64,000 bases of DNA. It comes from Bactrocera neohumeralis (taxonomy: Eukaryota; Arthropoda; Insecta; Diptera; Tephritidae). The notes below the pieces were generated by a model that did no database searches, was not told the origin of the DNA, and was given only the letters and a program-made list of their open reading frames with translations. Location: NCBI RefSeq assembly GCF_024586455.1, contig NC_065921.1, forward strand, positions 65,225,528 to 65,289,527, written 5' to 3'. Positions 25,331-36,409 of this stretch are shown here, piece after piece; position 1 is the first letter of the stretch, and each line of letters opens with the position of its first letter. A program made the position numbers and the translations under genes.

Positions 25331-26699
25331 ATTGCTTTTGCCTATTACATTTTCCTTTGTAAGCTCTTTTAGTTTAAAGTTGCTTAACTAGAACTAGGAA
25401 AATTAGAAAAATTAAAATTACTTTTTATTCGGCGTTTTTTTTAAACTACTTTTATTATTAAAACTAAATTTTAACATTTTACTATTATTATATTTATATT
25501 TATAATTTTGTTTTTCTTCAACTAATTATTTGTATACATATTTTTTTAACTATATTTTTAGTTACCTTTTAAACTACTTACTAGCACAACATTTAGGTAC
25601 ACATTTTCAACAGCAACTGTTTGTGGTAGTATTCTTCTAGTCAATTTATTCACTGATCACTTAAATAATAGTTCGGTTACATTCAGTGATATATAAAATA
25701 CACAACAACAACAATGTCTATAATAACACTCAAATTGTTGTCAAGAACACAATAACAATTTGACTTTAGTGATTTATTTGAAATCAGGGTAATCAAAGAG
25801 TTATCTAACAGTTAAACACCACCTTGCGGTTTTAGAAAATATTTTTAAAATCATTTTCGAAACCAAGCACAGTTTTATAACGCAAATTTTTGTGCTTCAA
25901 AATTTACAATTTATTAATATTATATATTCATTAATAATATTTTTGAAAATATTTCACTTAAAATCAAAAAAAAATTTAATATTTTCCGAAATGAAATATC
26001 GCAATTTGGTTTTGCAGTACCGTTGCCAAATACCTATATATTTGTGCGAAAGCACATTATTTGAATTTCGTTTATTTCTAACTTCTAATTTAAAATTTTT
26101 AAATATTTCTAACAACAAATATGCGCAATTTTTTGTTGAAAATAGCTTCTGTGTTGCTAATTTTTTAATATTCTTACTAGTGTTGTATACAAACTAACTA
26201 CAGGTACAACTACATATATGTTTTACAAATACATATGTATAGGTTTATATATATTATGTATATATTTTTTTATTAAAACACATATAAACGTATATAAATC
26301 GTCTATTTACTAATTCTTACCATAAATATTATTAATATATGCATTTGGCTTATTTATATACTGTCTGCATACATAACTACACACATTTACGTAAGCATAT
26401 ACATATATAGTATGTGCTTTAAAACAACAAATTGGCAACAAATTATGTCCCACTGTGCGCTTGCAGCACACAATAATTTTATTTTTCTCTTAAGTCTTAA
26501 AATCGCGCAAAGTATTCTATATATCGATAGAGGTGTACGTATATATGTATGTATTTATTCCAGTTCAACATACAATAATTCCAAACTATTTTTATAAATT
26601 AGTATTAAATACATTATTTATTTCTTTGTTTGCTTATTGAAATTGTTAATTTAGTTTGCTTTGGCTATTAAAAAATATAAAAAAAAACAAAGTTAAAAA

Positions 26700-27050
26700 A
26701 ATAATTATGAGTATTAATAATGTTTAAAAAAATTGAAATTTGCATTAAGTAATAAATTAGGGAAAATTATTTGAAAACATTTTTTTGAATAAAAAGTATT
26801 GTTTTTTAACTTTTTATAAAAATAATAAAATTTTAAATAATTAATTAAATTTTTAATAATAATTATTAACAATTATTTTTGATAATTTATTTTTTTTATT
26901 AATACAAAATAATGTTTTAATCAATCTTTTAACAAAAATTAAAAAAAAATTAAATTTTAATAATTTAGTTTAATTTATAATTTAAAGCAAATTATATTTA
27001 ATTAATTTATAAATGAAAAATTCATAATTTTGTTTAATTTTAATGCCATT
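26700..27050. repeat. diverged second copy of the 24.2-kb desert segment
   Basis: Contains AAGTAATAAATTAGGGAAAA and later AGTTTAATTTATAATTTAAA, in the same order as at 24280-24400. An extra AT-rich stretch sits between them here. Suggests a dispersed duplication within the desert. Confidence 0.4.
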
Positions 27051-28129
27051 TTTACTCAATTAGTCACACAAATTTATTAAAAAGTACGACTCATTGGTAA
27101 AAGAAATGTAGAAAAAAATGTTAATAAATAAGTGAAATGGAATAAAGCAATAAAATAAAATAATAATTATGATATAAGCCTATTTAAAATTAAATATAAA
27201 ATTGAAAAGATTTGAAGACATATTCCTTCCCCAATTTTCAAGAAATTATTTAAAAAGAAAAAAATACATATGTATATAGCATAAATAACCAAAATAAAAG
27301 ACAAAAGTAAGATAATATTTGTTATTTATATATTATAAATATTTGAATTGAAATTAAAAATAAAATAAAAGTTAAAAAACTATTATAAACAAATAAACTA
27401 AAACGATTTAATATAAAACAAAGCACAAAATTCACACAAACTATAGACACATAAACTATGTATGTATGTGGCACATACCGTTGCTGTGACGACAGCTGAT
27501 GTTACGGAAGGCATTTTTCACACTCACGAAAAAAAATACAATTTAATTTTTTTTATTAATTTCGGCAATCGAAATAATATTAAGAAATAAAATAAAATTA
27601 ATTTAAATCAGTTTTTTTTTAATTGTATATTCATTTTATTGCAATTAATTTTATTACATATTATACAATTAGTTATAGTTTTTAATTATCATAAATATTT
27701 CGAAACAATAGTTTTTAATTTCTTACTATAGCATTTATTAATTAACGCGTACACCCAGCCAACTATTTGCGACCAGCAATCAAGATTCATAGAATACAAA
27801 GCAACGTCACTCGCTAAGTTGTGACGTGATTGATTTCGATTGTTGCCAGATTTACGCAAGAGAAAATGTCGGTAAAAAATACTTATACCTTAGGCATATA
27901 TTATTCTAATATGTAGTAATAATAGTTTTAAACGTTTTTAATACATATTGTTTAACATTTTATTCTATTTTTGGTAATAACTCAACACATGGCAATTGGA
28001 TTTTAGGTTTTCAAATTTTTTGACATTTGAGTGGCGCAACTTTCTCTTGCATAGTTTTGGCTTTATTTATTTTTTTATAATTTTGTTTATTGCATTATCA
28101 AGTTTGTTTTAGTTTACTTTCTTTTATAC
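27051..28129. other. AT-rich intergenic, nothing recognised
   Basis: No coding frame, RNA gene or clear repeat seen. Less AT-rich around 27740-27850. Confidence 0.35.
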
Positions 28130-28190
28130 CTCTTCGATCTTGGCGTAGATACCGCTTACGGGATTATAGGCCAGTATTCTTCTTCTTCTA
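28130..28190 (-). mobile_element. RTE-type LINE, extreme 3' tip
   Basis: The minus strand carries CGTAAGCGGTATCTACGCCA and a run of GAA triplets, matching the 3' end of the RTE copy at 62450-63300 (GCGTAAGCGGTTTCTACGCC..). About 45-60 bp remain, an extreme 5' truncation. Confidence 0.55.
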
Positions 28191-29455
28191 TTAGATACAT
28201 AAAAACAACTATTTTGCAGTTCTTAAAAATATTTTTGGTCTAGACTACATACATATTTTTCAATACCAACAACTATGCGCATTTTACATTACACATTTAC
28301 AATAACTACACAAATTTAATTTTCAACAATTTTTATTCAAATAATACCTTCATACTTGAGTAGTTCGTATATTTATGTGTGTAAGTATACAACTATGTAT
28401 TTGTGTAAGTACATTAGTCAGATTAGTATAGAAATTTTACAAGCTAACTATGTGCATATAAAGTAATTTGTTCGCACATTTTTATATATTTTCATATGAA
28501 TTGGTTTGTATGTATGTATATAGTGGTACATAATACATAGAACTGTATGTCTGTATGTATTTGCTTATTTTACTTGACTTGCGCTAAAAGGTACTTGAGT
28601 CTCTCATATATATTCTGTTGCTTTTGAAAGGAAACAATTATTCAATTTATATAAAAATTATAACGGAATAATCTAAATTTCATCTAGAAATTTGTAAACT
28701 GCCATAGTACTTTAAGCGATCAATAACAAATTGCCCAATCTCTTCACATGTCTTCCAAATCATTTCCTACCCACTACGTTTACCCAGGTATTTATATACA
28801 TAAGTATCTAAGCAATCCTTGCCTTTCCCTTGACATCCGACGCTTGGTTACTTGCTTAACTGTAAATGTCGTACAAAATATAATGTAAAATTGTTGTCTA
28901 TTTCTTGTCTATTGTAATTTGTTATAAAATTTCAAAATGCTTTAAAAAATATTTAGGAATATTTATTCTCAAGTAAATAGTATTTTTTTTATATCCTACA
29001 TATGTACATAGTTCCAACGACTAAGCTCTCTAATATTAGCAATTTGAAGTGTTAAGTGATTGGAGTAATACTACAGATTTCCGAGTTCTTCCATAGCCTG
29101 TAAACACAATTGTAGCCGTGTATTTTCCGAATCTTTCGAATGATAATAATTTTATCGTAGTACATATATTAAGGGGAATACTTATTGTACTACCTGAAAC
29201 TCTTTTTCTTAAAGGTTAACGGATTAAACTCTTACTTCGCCATGCTTGCTTAGGAAATTTATTAAAATTATATCGAGCTTATAGTGTTCATTTCCACTAT
29301 TGAAGCCTCATATAATAGCAGTTGGCTTTAGATTTGTTCTTTTCGGACCAGCTCATTTCTTACAACTTCTTTAGACGCTCGAAGCCACAATCATCCAATA
29401 ATTCCCATTGATTTCTCCACACAAAACAACAGCTAAAACAGCGTAAACAGCACTA
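28191..29455. other. intergenic, nothing recognised
   Basis: AT-rich with TATG/TACA-type microsatellite scatter; no gene or element seen. Confidence 0.35.
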
Positions 29456-29594
29456 CAGTAAAGCCATTAAAGCTTTTTGAGGTACGTAGCCGGGTTGGGT
29501 TCATAGAAGAAACCGCCTAAGGCCTTCGTTGCTAGTCCTAAGCCCAAAAATGTTGGTTATTTAAGAGGGTTTGGTACTTAAACGGGTTTTACTG
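29456..29594. mobile_element. possible MITE, TA-flanked, degenerate inverted ends
   Basis: The left end CAGTAAAGCC and the reverse complement of the right end, CAGTAAAACC, are similar and are both flanked by TA. Similarity fades after about 18 bp (11 of 18 by hand). Length 139 bp. Could be a Tc1/pogo-type MITE or chance. Confidence 0.3.
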
Positions 29595-32519
29595 TATCTC
29601 AAATATCTTGAATCATAAATGTATCACCTTTTCAAAGCTATGTACTGCGATCTTATATAACAGGAAACACATTTGTAAAGGTAGACCAATTAAATTTAGA
29701 TTTCAAAGACGGTAAAATAAACGGGACACCAAATTTAACTACATAAAGAGATATGATGTTGTTATAAGGTATGAAAATCGACAAAGTCTAATGTCATACC
29801 AAAATGATCTCAAAGATAGTGACTCGCTGACAGGATCGAGTATTCAAAACATGGTATAAAAAAGGTTTGACTACGCTCAATTTTCCTTCCTCTCCATAAA
29901 TAAACGCTCGAGGGAAGAATCTCTCGACGATCTGACAGAGCAGCTCCATATCAAACGTTGATGGAAGCTAAAATGCTTGAAGTCTAGTGGAAGTTCAATT
30001 TTAGAGCCGATTACCTGCTTTGCGTGGTAAGATAGTTTACCACCTTATAAACCTTATAATTTGTCGTTCAAAGTCTACGAAACGTGTTGAAATTATAGCA
30101 TGTCAGTTTAAGAAACGTCTAAATATATTTTATCATTCAATGGATAAAGGAGCAATCATTGTTTTCAACTCTTTCTCATTTAATTTTTTAGAAGCCACTC
30201 TACTCACGTTTTATAATAATTAATAATCGTTATGAGCCAGTCTAAGCTGGAAGTATGAGCTATGGAAACTACTGGTGCTCATCCCATGAGGCTGGATAAA
30301 ATATAACTCTTTTGAATACACAATTTTGTCTTTGTAGTTAGCTAGTGGCAAATAGTGGACTTGACGCTTTCAATCTGTTCTGCAAAATGTCTTCAACTAC
30401 TCGCTGGATTGCTGAAAGGTATTGTCTGCGAAATGGGCCCAATAAATATATTTAATTTACTCTATTTTAGTTTGAAGAGACATCCACTATTAGCTGAGGA
30501 ACTTTATAACAGTACTTAAAATCTCATCGCACCTCTAAATCGACTGTATCATTTCCCGAGTTAAAAACTTAACATAATATGGACAAATTAATATAAAGTT
30601 ATTCCGACCTAATATTATATATCAGACGGGCTAAATTGAGTTGAAAAAATAAAACTGAAATCCAAGTTAATCATTATATGTGTACCATATTTAACCACTT
30701 CATCATTCCCTCATCTCACCGCTAATTACGAGTATTTATTTTGCTTTTCCTCTGTAAACACTTCAGTTTTCTATGCAACCTAGTTGAGGTTAGGACGTGT
30801 AAGGTAGTGAGAGTACACGCCATAACCTCAATAACATTCCCTAAATATATGTATGCTCTTCCCTAAACAATAACAACAATAATGATCTCCTCCATTAACA
30901 ATATTCAGCAGTCAATTCGGTCTCTACATGCGCTTGTACTATATATTTACTAATACATTTCACTAATTTGCACTATTTCAGGACTACAATTCAATATACA
31001 ATTCAAATTCAATATACCTTTAAATACATAACTACATACACCAATACATATGTATTTATGCATTCATGCATGTGCCTACAACCTACAACAATACAAGGGA
31101 TTCTTACAACAATGCAAGTCACAATTCCATTTACCAGATCTTTACAATACACATCTAAACAACAACAATAACGACACATTTGCATGACTTTACTTTAAGA
31201 CCTACGTAACTGATTTTTCTTATGCCTATTCTCGATTTTTGGCTTAATTCTGTTGTACCGATCTGCCGTTATACGTTACACCGACTCACATATGTTTAAA
31301 ATATTCTGTTTCTCTCCAACTAGTAGCACCGTGGTTTTTGTTTTCCTACACATGTACATCAACATTACTTAATTTACATACATATAAGTACATATTTGAC
31401 ATCCATTAACACCATTTACAAAGTCCTACTTATGTACTTACAAGAACAATTTTCAAAAATATTTCCTAAGTACTATGTGCACTCATAACAATGAACCAAC
31501 GTTAACTTTGAGCATAAATAAGTAACTCTCGTGTGATACATAAGTGCATACTACATGTACCTCTGATGTAGTTATATAATATAAAAATATTATTGATTTT
31601 TTTGGTTAAAATCCAAACTATAACAAACTATTTAATGGCTTATGAAATTTGGCGGACTCAAATCAAATTTCTGAGACCTAATTGAGATATAACGGTAGTT
31701 TGTTTGACTTGGCTGAAATTAACCAGCGAGTGACGTAGGCCGAAATGTGTTGCTAGTATTAGACTTCATTTGATAATTCTAATTTTGAAAATAAAAATTT
31801 AAATTTTTAAAACCTGCACCACTTAACTGCTATAGAATTTCTTAAAGTCGCAATCTTATGTGATTTTACAAGTTAACTGCCGAAAATCGACGTATTTTAC
31901 CCGGTACACATTATTACTTGGCTTTTCTTTGTAGAAAGATCTACGTACAGCCGATGACAAAATAGATAAACATTGCGTTGATTTTTTGTTCAAATTGGCT
32001 CCGTGAAGCCGCATAAACGCTTATAAGCCTCCCTGATTTATATCATCAATTTTCTACCAATTACTTGGTGTCAACAAGGTTTAAGTTCTCATACCTTTTG
32101 CCTATCCACTACGAAAATTAATTGTAAGCATTTAAATATTGGACTTCTCATTCATGGAATCTGTTCCCCAACGCGCTGGAATAATTGGCGATTTGAAAAT
32201 ATTAATGGTAAACATGGAATAAACGGTTCTAAATTAAGTCATTGTTTAATTTACAACGGAATCTTACAAAAAAGTATGAACAGAGTACTTTCTTAGGAAA
32301 CCCTTATTTTACTGCTATCAAACTTCTCGAAATGACAGCAACGAATGATGTTGTTTTGAAGTGGTTATTGAGGAACTCCAAAGTCGATGAGTTCGCAAAC
32401 TCCATAAAGCTTGGAACAGGCCTGTGATTCCATGTCCTCTTTTTTCCATCATTAGAACAATGGACTCCGCGCTAGCCTATTAAGCTGTGAATCCCTTCTA
32501 GCCCAGAGAGTCTATCAAA
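29595..32519. other. intergenic, nothing recognised
   Basis: Moderately AT-rich single-copy-looking DNA. Short frames at 30020-30223, 30968-31171 and 32242-32427 show no protein features. Confidence 0.35.
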
Positions 32520-32790
32520 TTGTTTGTTCTTAGCATAGTTCACCTCGTCACACTTGTGGGACTTCTAACTGAACGCTGTTGTATAAGTATACAAGCAGTG
32601 AGGCTAAAAATCATCCCGAACGCGGGTGAGATGAAAAAATTTAGACACTTTTTTATTCACTGTGCATCTTACATCAGACTTATGTTGAAATATCGTGGTA
32701 GCTACACTTAAAGCGAACCAGGTGAACTGGCCGAAATTGATATTAGCCGACTCAACAAACTTATGACAGACTCAAGGGCTTTGTCGATTT
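32520..32790 (+). mobile_element. LINE protein C-terminus remnant (family 2), plus strand
   Basis: Reads LVGLLTERC..QAVRLKIIPNAGE, then FRHFFIHCASYIRLMLKYRGS, and in a shifted frame EPGELAEIDISRLNKLMTDS. This is the Cys-rich tail of a jockey/I-type non-LTR retrotransposon. The relative at 44347-44770 reads VGILTGHCPIGTHAVGLNIF and SEMAGSDFNRLNK. Broken by frameshifts and a stop. Confidence 0.65.
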
Positions 32791-33060
32791 ACAGGACTGG
32801 CATTCTCAGTTGTCCAACTTGAATGTTTCGTGATTCCTGTCATAAGGTTCCTGCAGTTTATTGCGGAATATATCTCGTTTATTCTGCTTAAGGCTGGGCA
32901 TTCGCATATATAATGTTCCATCGTCTCATCATTCTCAGTACATGCTTTGCATTTCGCCGAAACCACTTTCAGAGTTTTCTGAAGATGGGATCTTAAGAAT
33001 ATGTGCTCTGTGATGAGCCCTACAATGTTACTAAGTTCTCTTTTGCTAAGAAAGCAGCTT
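32770..33060 (-). mobile_element. LINE protein C-terminus remnant (family 3), minus strand
   Basis: The minus strand reads SKRELSNIVGLITEHIFLRS, then KVVSAKCKACTENDETMEHY and ICECPALSRINEIY. This is a zinc-knuckle-like tail of another non-LTR element. It ends at a stop near 32772, directly against the plus-strand LINE tail, so the two are tail to tail. Confidence 0.7.
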
Positions 33061-34215
33061 GATGGATAGCATGCCCTGCATTAGTAGTATTCAAGGAACT
33101 TAGGTGTCCCTCTAGGGTTACATTTTATGTTAGTCTCAACGATGCAGTGAATAATTTCGATTGAACGGAAGTTGGTAATGATTGTTGCTTGAAAAAAATC
33201 CAACATAGTTAAATTTCGTATATTTTGAGTCGAAATCGAGAAGGAGAGGAATTTAATTTAAAGAGTTCGGTACAAGTTACCAATGGATCTTCATATAATA
33301 TGGTTTTTATACGAAAAATTTTTAGAAGTTTTTGAAATTAAAGTTTTGATATTGTTGAGGAACGAACACAATACATTTTGTTTATGATGACTGGCTATTT
33401 AATACTGCGATAGGGTTGTTTTTAATTAAGATGTATGTACTATAACATAATCTATAATTTTGAGTAATTTTAAATACTCGATTTCCAAAACTATTGCAGA
33501 TTTTATGAAATCATAATTGGGTAGAAGTAAAATATACATACAAAAATCGTCAAATTTTAATTTTATAAAAACTTCTTTTGCATAGGTATGATACTTTTTG
33601 CAAGCTCCACTTTCGGTTTGGCAATACTTTCCCTTTTTCTTATGGCAACTGAAATTGTTTTGTTTTCTAAGTTTCACTTAAAAATACGTATATTTATGTA
33701 TATAGTAGTAATTGCGGTACCTGATCTTAGATCTAGTGTGGGGTTTAGTTTAATATTTTTGTTGTTTACTAAATTTGTTTGTTATATACTTTTCTCTAAT
33801 AGTTAGGTTAGATTGAACTTTGCGTTTTGAACGTTTTACTTTGTTCCTTAGAAATATTCTTTCTTACTAAATATCTGTATATATGTATGTCAGAATGTAA
33901 TGTAGATATTTTTGTTGTTTTCATTACTTTTGACTGCAGAGAAACAGTTTTCGGTGAGAGTACATACAAATATACTTATTAATATACGCAATTTTTCAAA
34001 CTTCATCAAAGCTACAGACGTTCTGGAGAACGATTGCCGCCATTTAGTATGAACTAGTTATTAGATTATGTATATAGTATGCGCTTATATACTTACTTCG
34101 TTAATCCAGTGGTTTATGTATGTATGTATGTATGTTTGTGTTTCTACTTTTATAATAACGCCTGTGAGATGAGCGGGTGTTATGACTAAAGTAATTGTTT
34201 TTGTTTTGCTTACAA
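33061..34215 (-). other. 3' flank / likely 3' UTR of the SLC6 gene
   Basis: AT-rich with no coding sequence recognised. The SLC6 C-terminal frame stops at 34216-34218 on the minus strand, so this interval should hold its 3' UTR. A (TATG)n microsatellite lies at about 34112-34136. Confidence 0.35.
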
Positions 34216-36409
34216 TTATTTTTTGCTGACATTACTTGTGGCGGTGGTGGTTATAGATTTTGTTGTTGTTGTGGTGGTGGCGGTGCTGCCAACCGCAGAA
34301 GCAATTACTGATTTGGTTGCCGTTGTTGTTGTTGTTGCTGTGGTTGTGACTTTTGGAATCACAACTGCAACGCTTGTAGTTGGTGTACTTGCAGACTGTG
34401 TTGTTGTTACCATGTTGGCGCTCACACTTTTAGTCGGCACCGCTGTTGATGATGTTGCTGTTGTTGTTTTAGGTATTGCCGCCGGCGTTTTAGTTATAGA
34501 CGCTTTCGTACCGCTTGCTGTTGTTGTTGTTGTGGTTGTGGTGGCAACTGTCGTCATTGTTGTTAATTTAGCATCTGCTGTTGGCGTTGTTGACAACACC
34601 GTGGGCTTTTGAATAGCCGCAGTGATCGGACTTGTTGTTGCATTGATCACTTTGGTGGCAGCAATTTTTGTTGGCTGTGCAGCAGGCATCGGTGCAATAA
34701 CGACATTCGCGTTCGCCGACGGGTGGCTAACAACATTCGACTTCGTAGTTGTTATTGTTGCAGTTGTGGACGCTGCTGTCAATTGCTTGGGCACAACATT
34801 TGCTGTTGTAGTAGCTAAATTTGTGGTGTTATTTATTGTTGTTGTGGTTGGGGCGGCAGCAATGGCTGACACTTTGGCAGTTGTTGTTGTGATTGGTGGT
34901 GTATTCGTTTGCGCAACAAGAGCAGCAGCACCAGGTGCTTTTGATTTTGTTGTTGCTGCTGCTGTTGTTGTTGCAACTATTGTTGGCGGTTTAGCAGCAA
35001 CAGTTGCTATTGAAGCTATAGGCTTACTGTCTGTGAGCGCCTTAGCGCCTATGCTTATGCTTGCTGTTGTTGTGGTTTTTGGAACCGTTGCAGCTGCTGC
35101 TGACACGGCACCGCTGCTTTTAACTGCAGCCGTTTGTGCTGCAGGCGTTGTAATTGCTTTTGTAGTTGTAATTGTAGGTGTTGTTGTTGTTATTGTTTTT
35201 TGTGCCGTGGTTGCAGTAGGTTTACCAACAGTTGCTGTTGCAGGCTTCACGGCGGCCACTGTAGTCGCTTTTGCAGCACTTTCAGCTGTTGTTGTAGTGG
35301 TTGTTGCAACAATCGGCGTCTTAACGGATACCGCAACAGTTGTGGCTGTTGGTGTTTGTGTAGCAGTCAATTTGGGTTTAGCAATTGTTGCTGTTGCAGC
35401 TGTGCTGGTGATGGTTGTTGTCGACTTTCCAGCTAACGCCGATTTGACTGTTGTTGTTGTTGCCATTGTCGCAGGTGTTGTAATCATAGTTGTATGTTTC
35501 AATTCTAATGTTGCCGGTTTTGTTGCTGTTGTGCTTGCGGGCTGCACATTTTTTGCCAATGCAGTTGTTGTTGTCACCTGTGACAGACTACTTGCAGTGT
35601 CCGGCTTAATGCCGGCAGTTAGCGGTTTTGAACCCAGGCCTGCTGTAACGGTTGTTGTTACAGCGCTAAATGTTGTTGTTGTAGTTGCTGCGCTTACCGT
35701 TTCCGCCCCCGGGACAACACCACGCTCCCCGAACGTAGTGAGCATACGTTCGCGACCGCTGCTCATTGTGCCAGCGACAAGCACCTTTGTTGTTGCTGTG
35801 CTTGTGGCGACAGTGGTAGCGGTTGTGGTTATTGCCGGCTTCGTGGGCAATATAATACTGGCAGTTACTTTCGTAATTTTATCACCTACTACCTCGGCGG
35901 GATGACCGTTAGCTTGCGTTTTACGCTGCGCCAATGCAGCCGCCTCATTCAGGAACGAGCCGACGCTGTCGTTGGCACGCAACTCGGCCTCTATTAGCGG
36001 CTGACGACTAGGGCTCGCCTCAGGCTGAGATTGCCCTTTGTTGCGACCATTGCTGGCCACTTGGTTACTCTTTGAGCCCTTCAATATACTCGGGCCGGGT
36101 AGTTTGGCTGTTGCCGCCGTGCTGGATGTCTTGATGGCCACAGCCGCACCATATTCGGGATGCTGGAAGTGGTATAAAACATATGTAGACAATTCTTTAA
36201 GTTCATTTATAAATTGAAAACTTTTATTGTTAACTTACACTGCCATTCCTAATCGACACAGTTGTACCGCTACCTCCACCACCAGCCCCATTACCAGCGC
36301 CATTACCACTCATTCGCAGACCAATACCCTCATCGATGTGATCACTCATGCGCACAACAGCAGTGGATGCTTTTGTTGCTACCGCTGCTGACGATGCGCT
36401 CACTCGCTC
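34216..36409 (-). CDS. Thr/Ala-rich C-terminal extension in frame after the SLC6 TGA
   Basis: The frame of the last SLC6 exon continues past TGA 36410-36412 with 57 sense codons (36239-36409), including Gly/Ser-rich sequence (MSGNGAGNGAGGGGSG). A GTAAGT donor follows. The 76-nt intron 36163-36238 ends TTCCAG, and the next exon, 36162-34216, enters in phase 0 (HPEYGAAVAIK) and runs 648 codons to TAA. The first ~100 residues of that exon are ordinary in composition (for example LIEAELRANDSVGSFLNEAA). The rest is dominated by Thr, Ala, Val and Lys, much of it from ACA/ACT/GCA triplets of an opa-like CAA repeat read as Thr. Likely a cytoplasmic low-complexity tail made by TGA readthrough, alternative splicing around the TGA, or internal initiation. 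No function can be named. Confidence 0.6.

Noticed and set aside
35134..35436. Cys-rich 100-codon plus-strand frame
   Set aside because: Cys comes from TGT/TGC triplets of the same antisense repeat; no conserved cysteine spacing.
34622..35905. 427-codon Val/Ala-rich open frame on the plus strand
   Set aside because: It is the antisense of the Thr/Ala-rich SLC6 extension; triplet repeats keep several frames open. It has no start context, domain or splice support.
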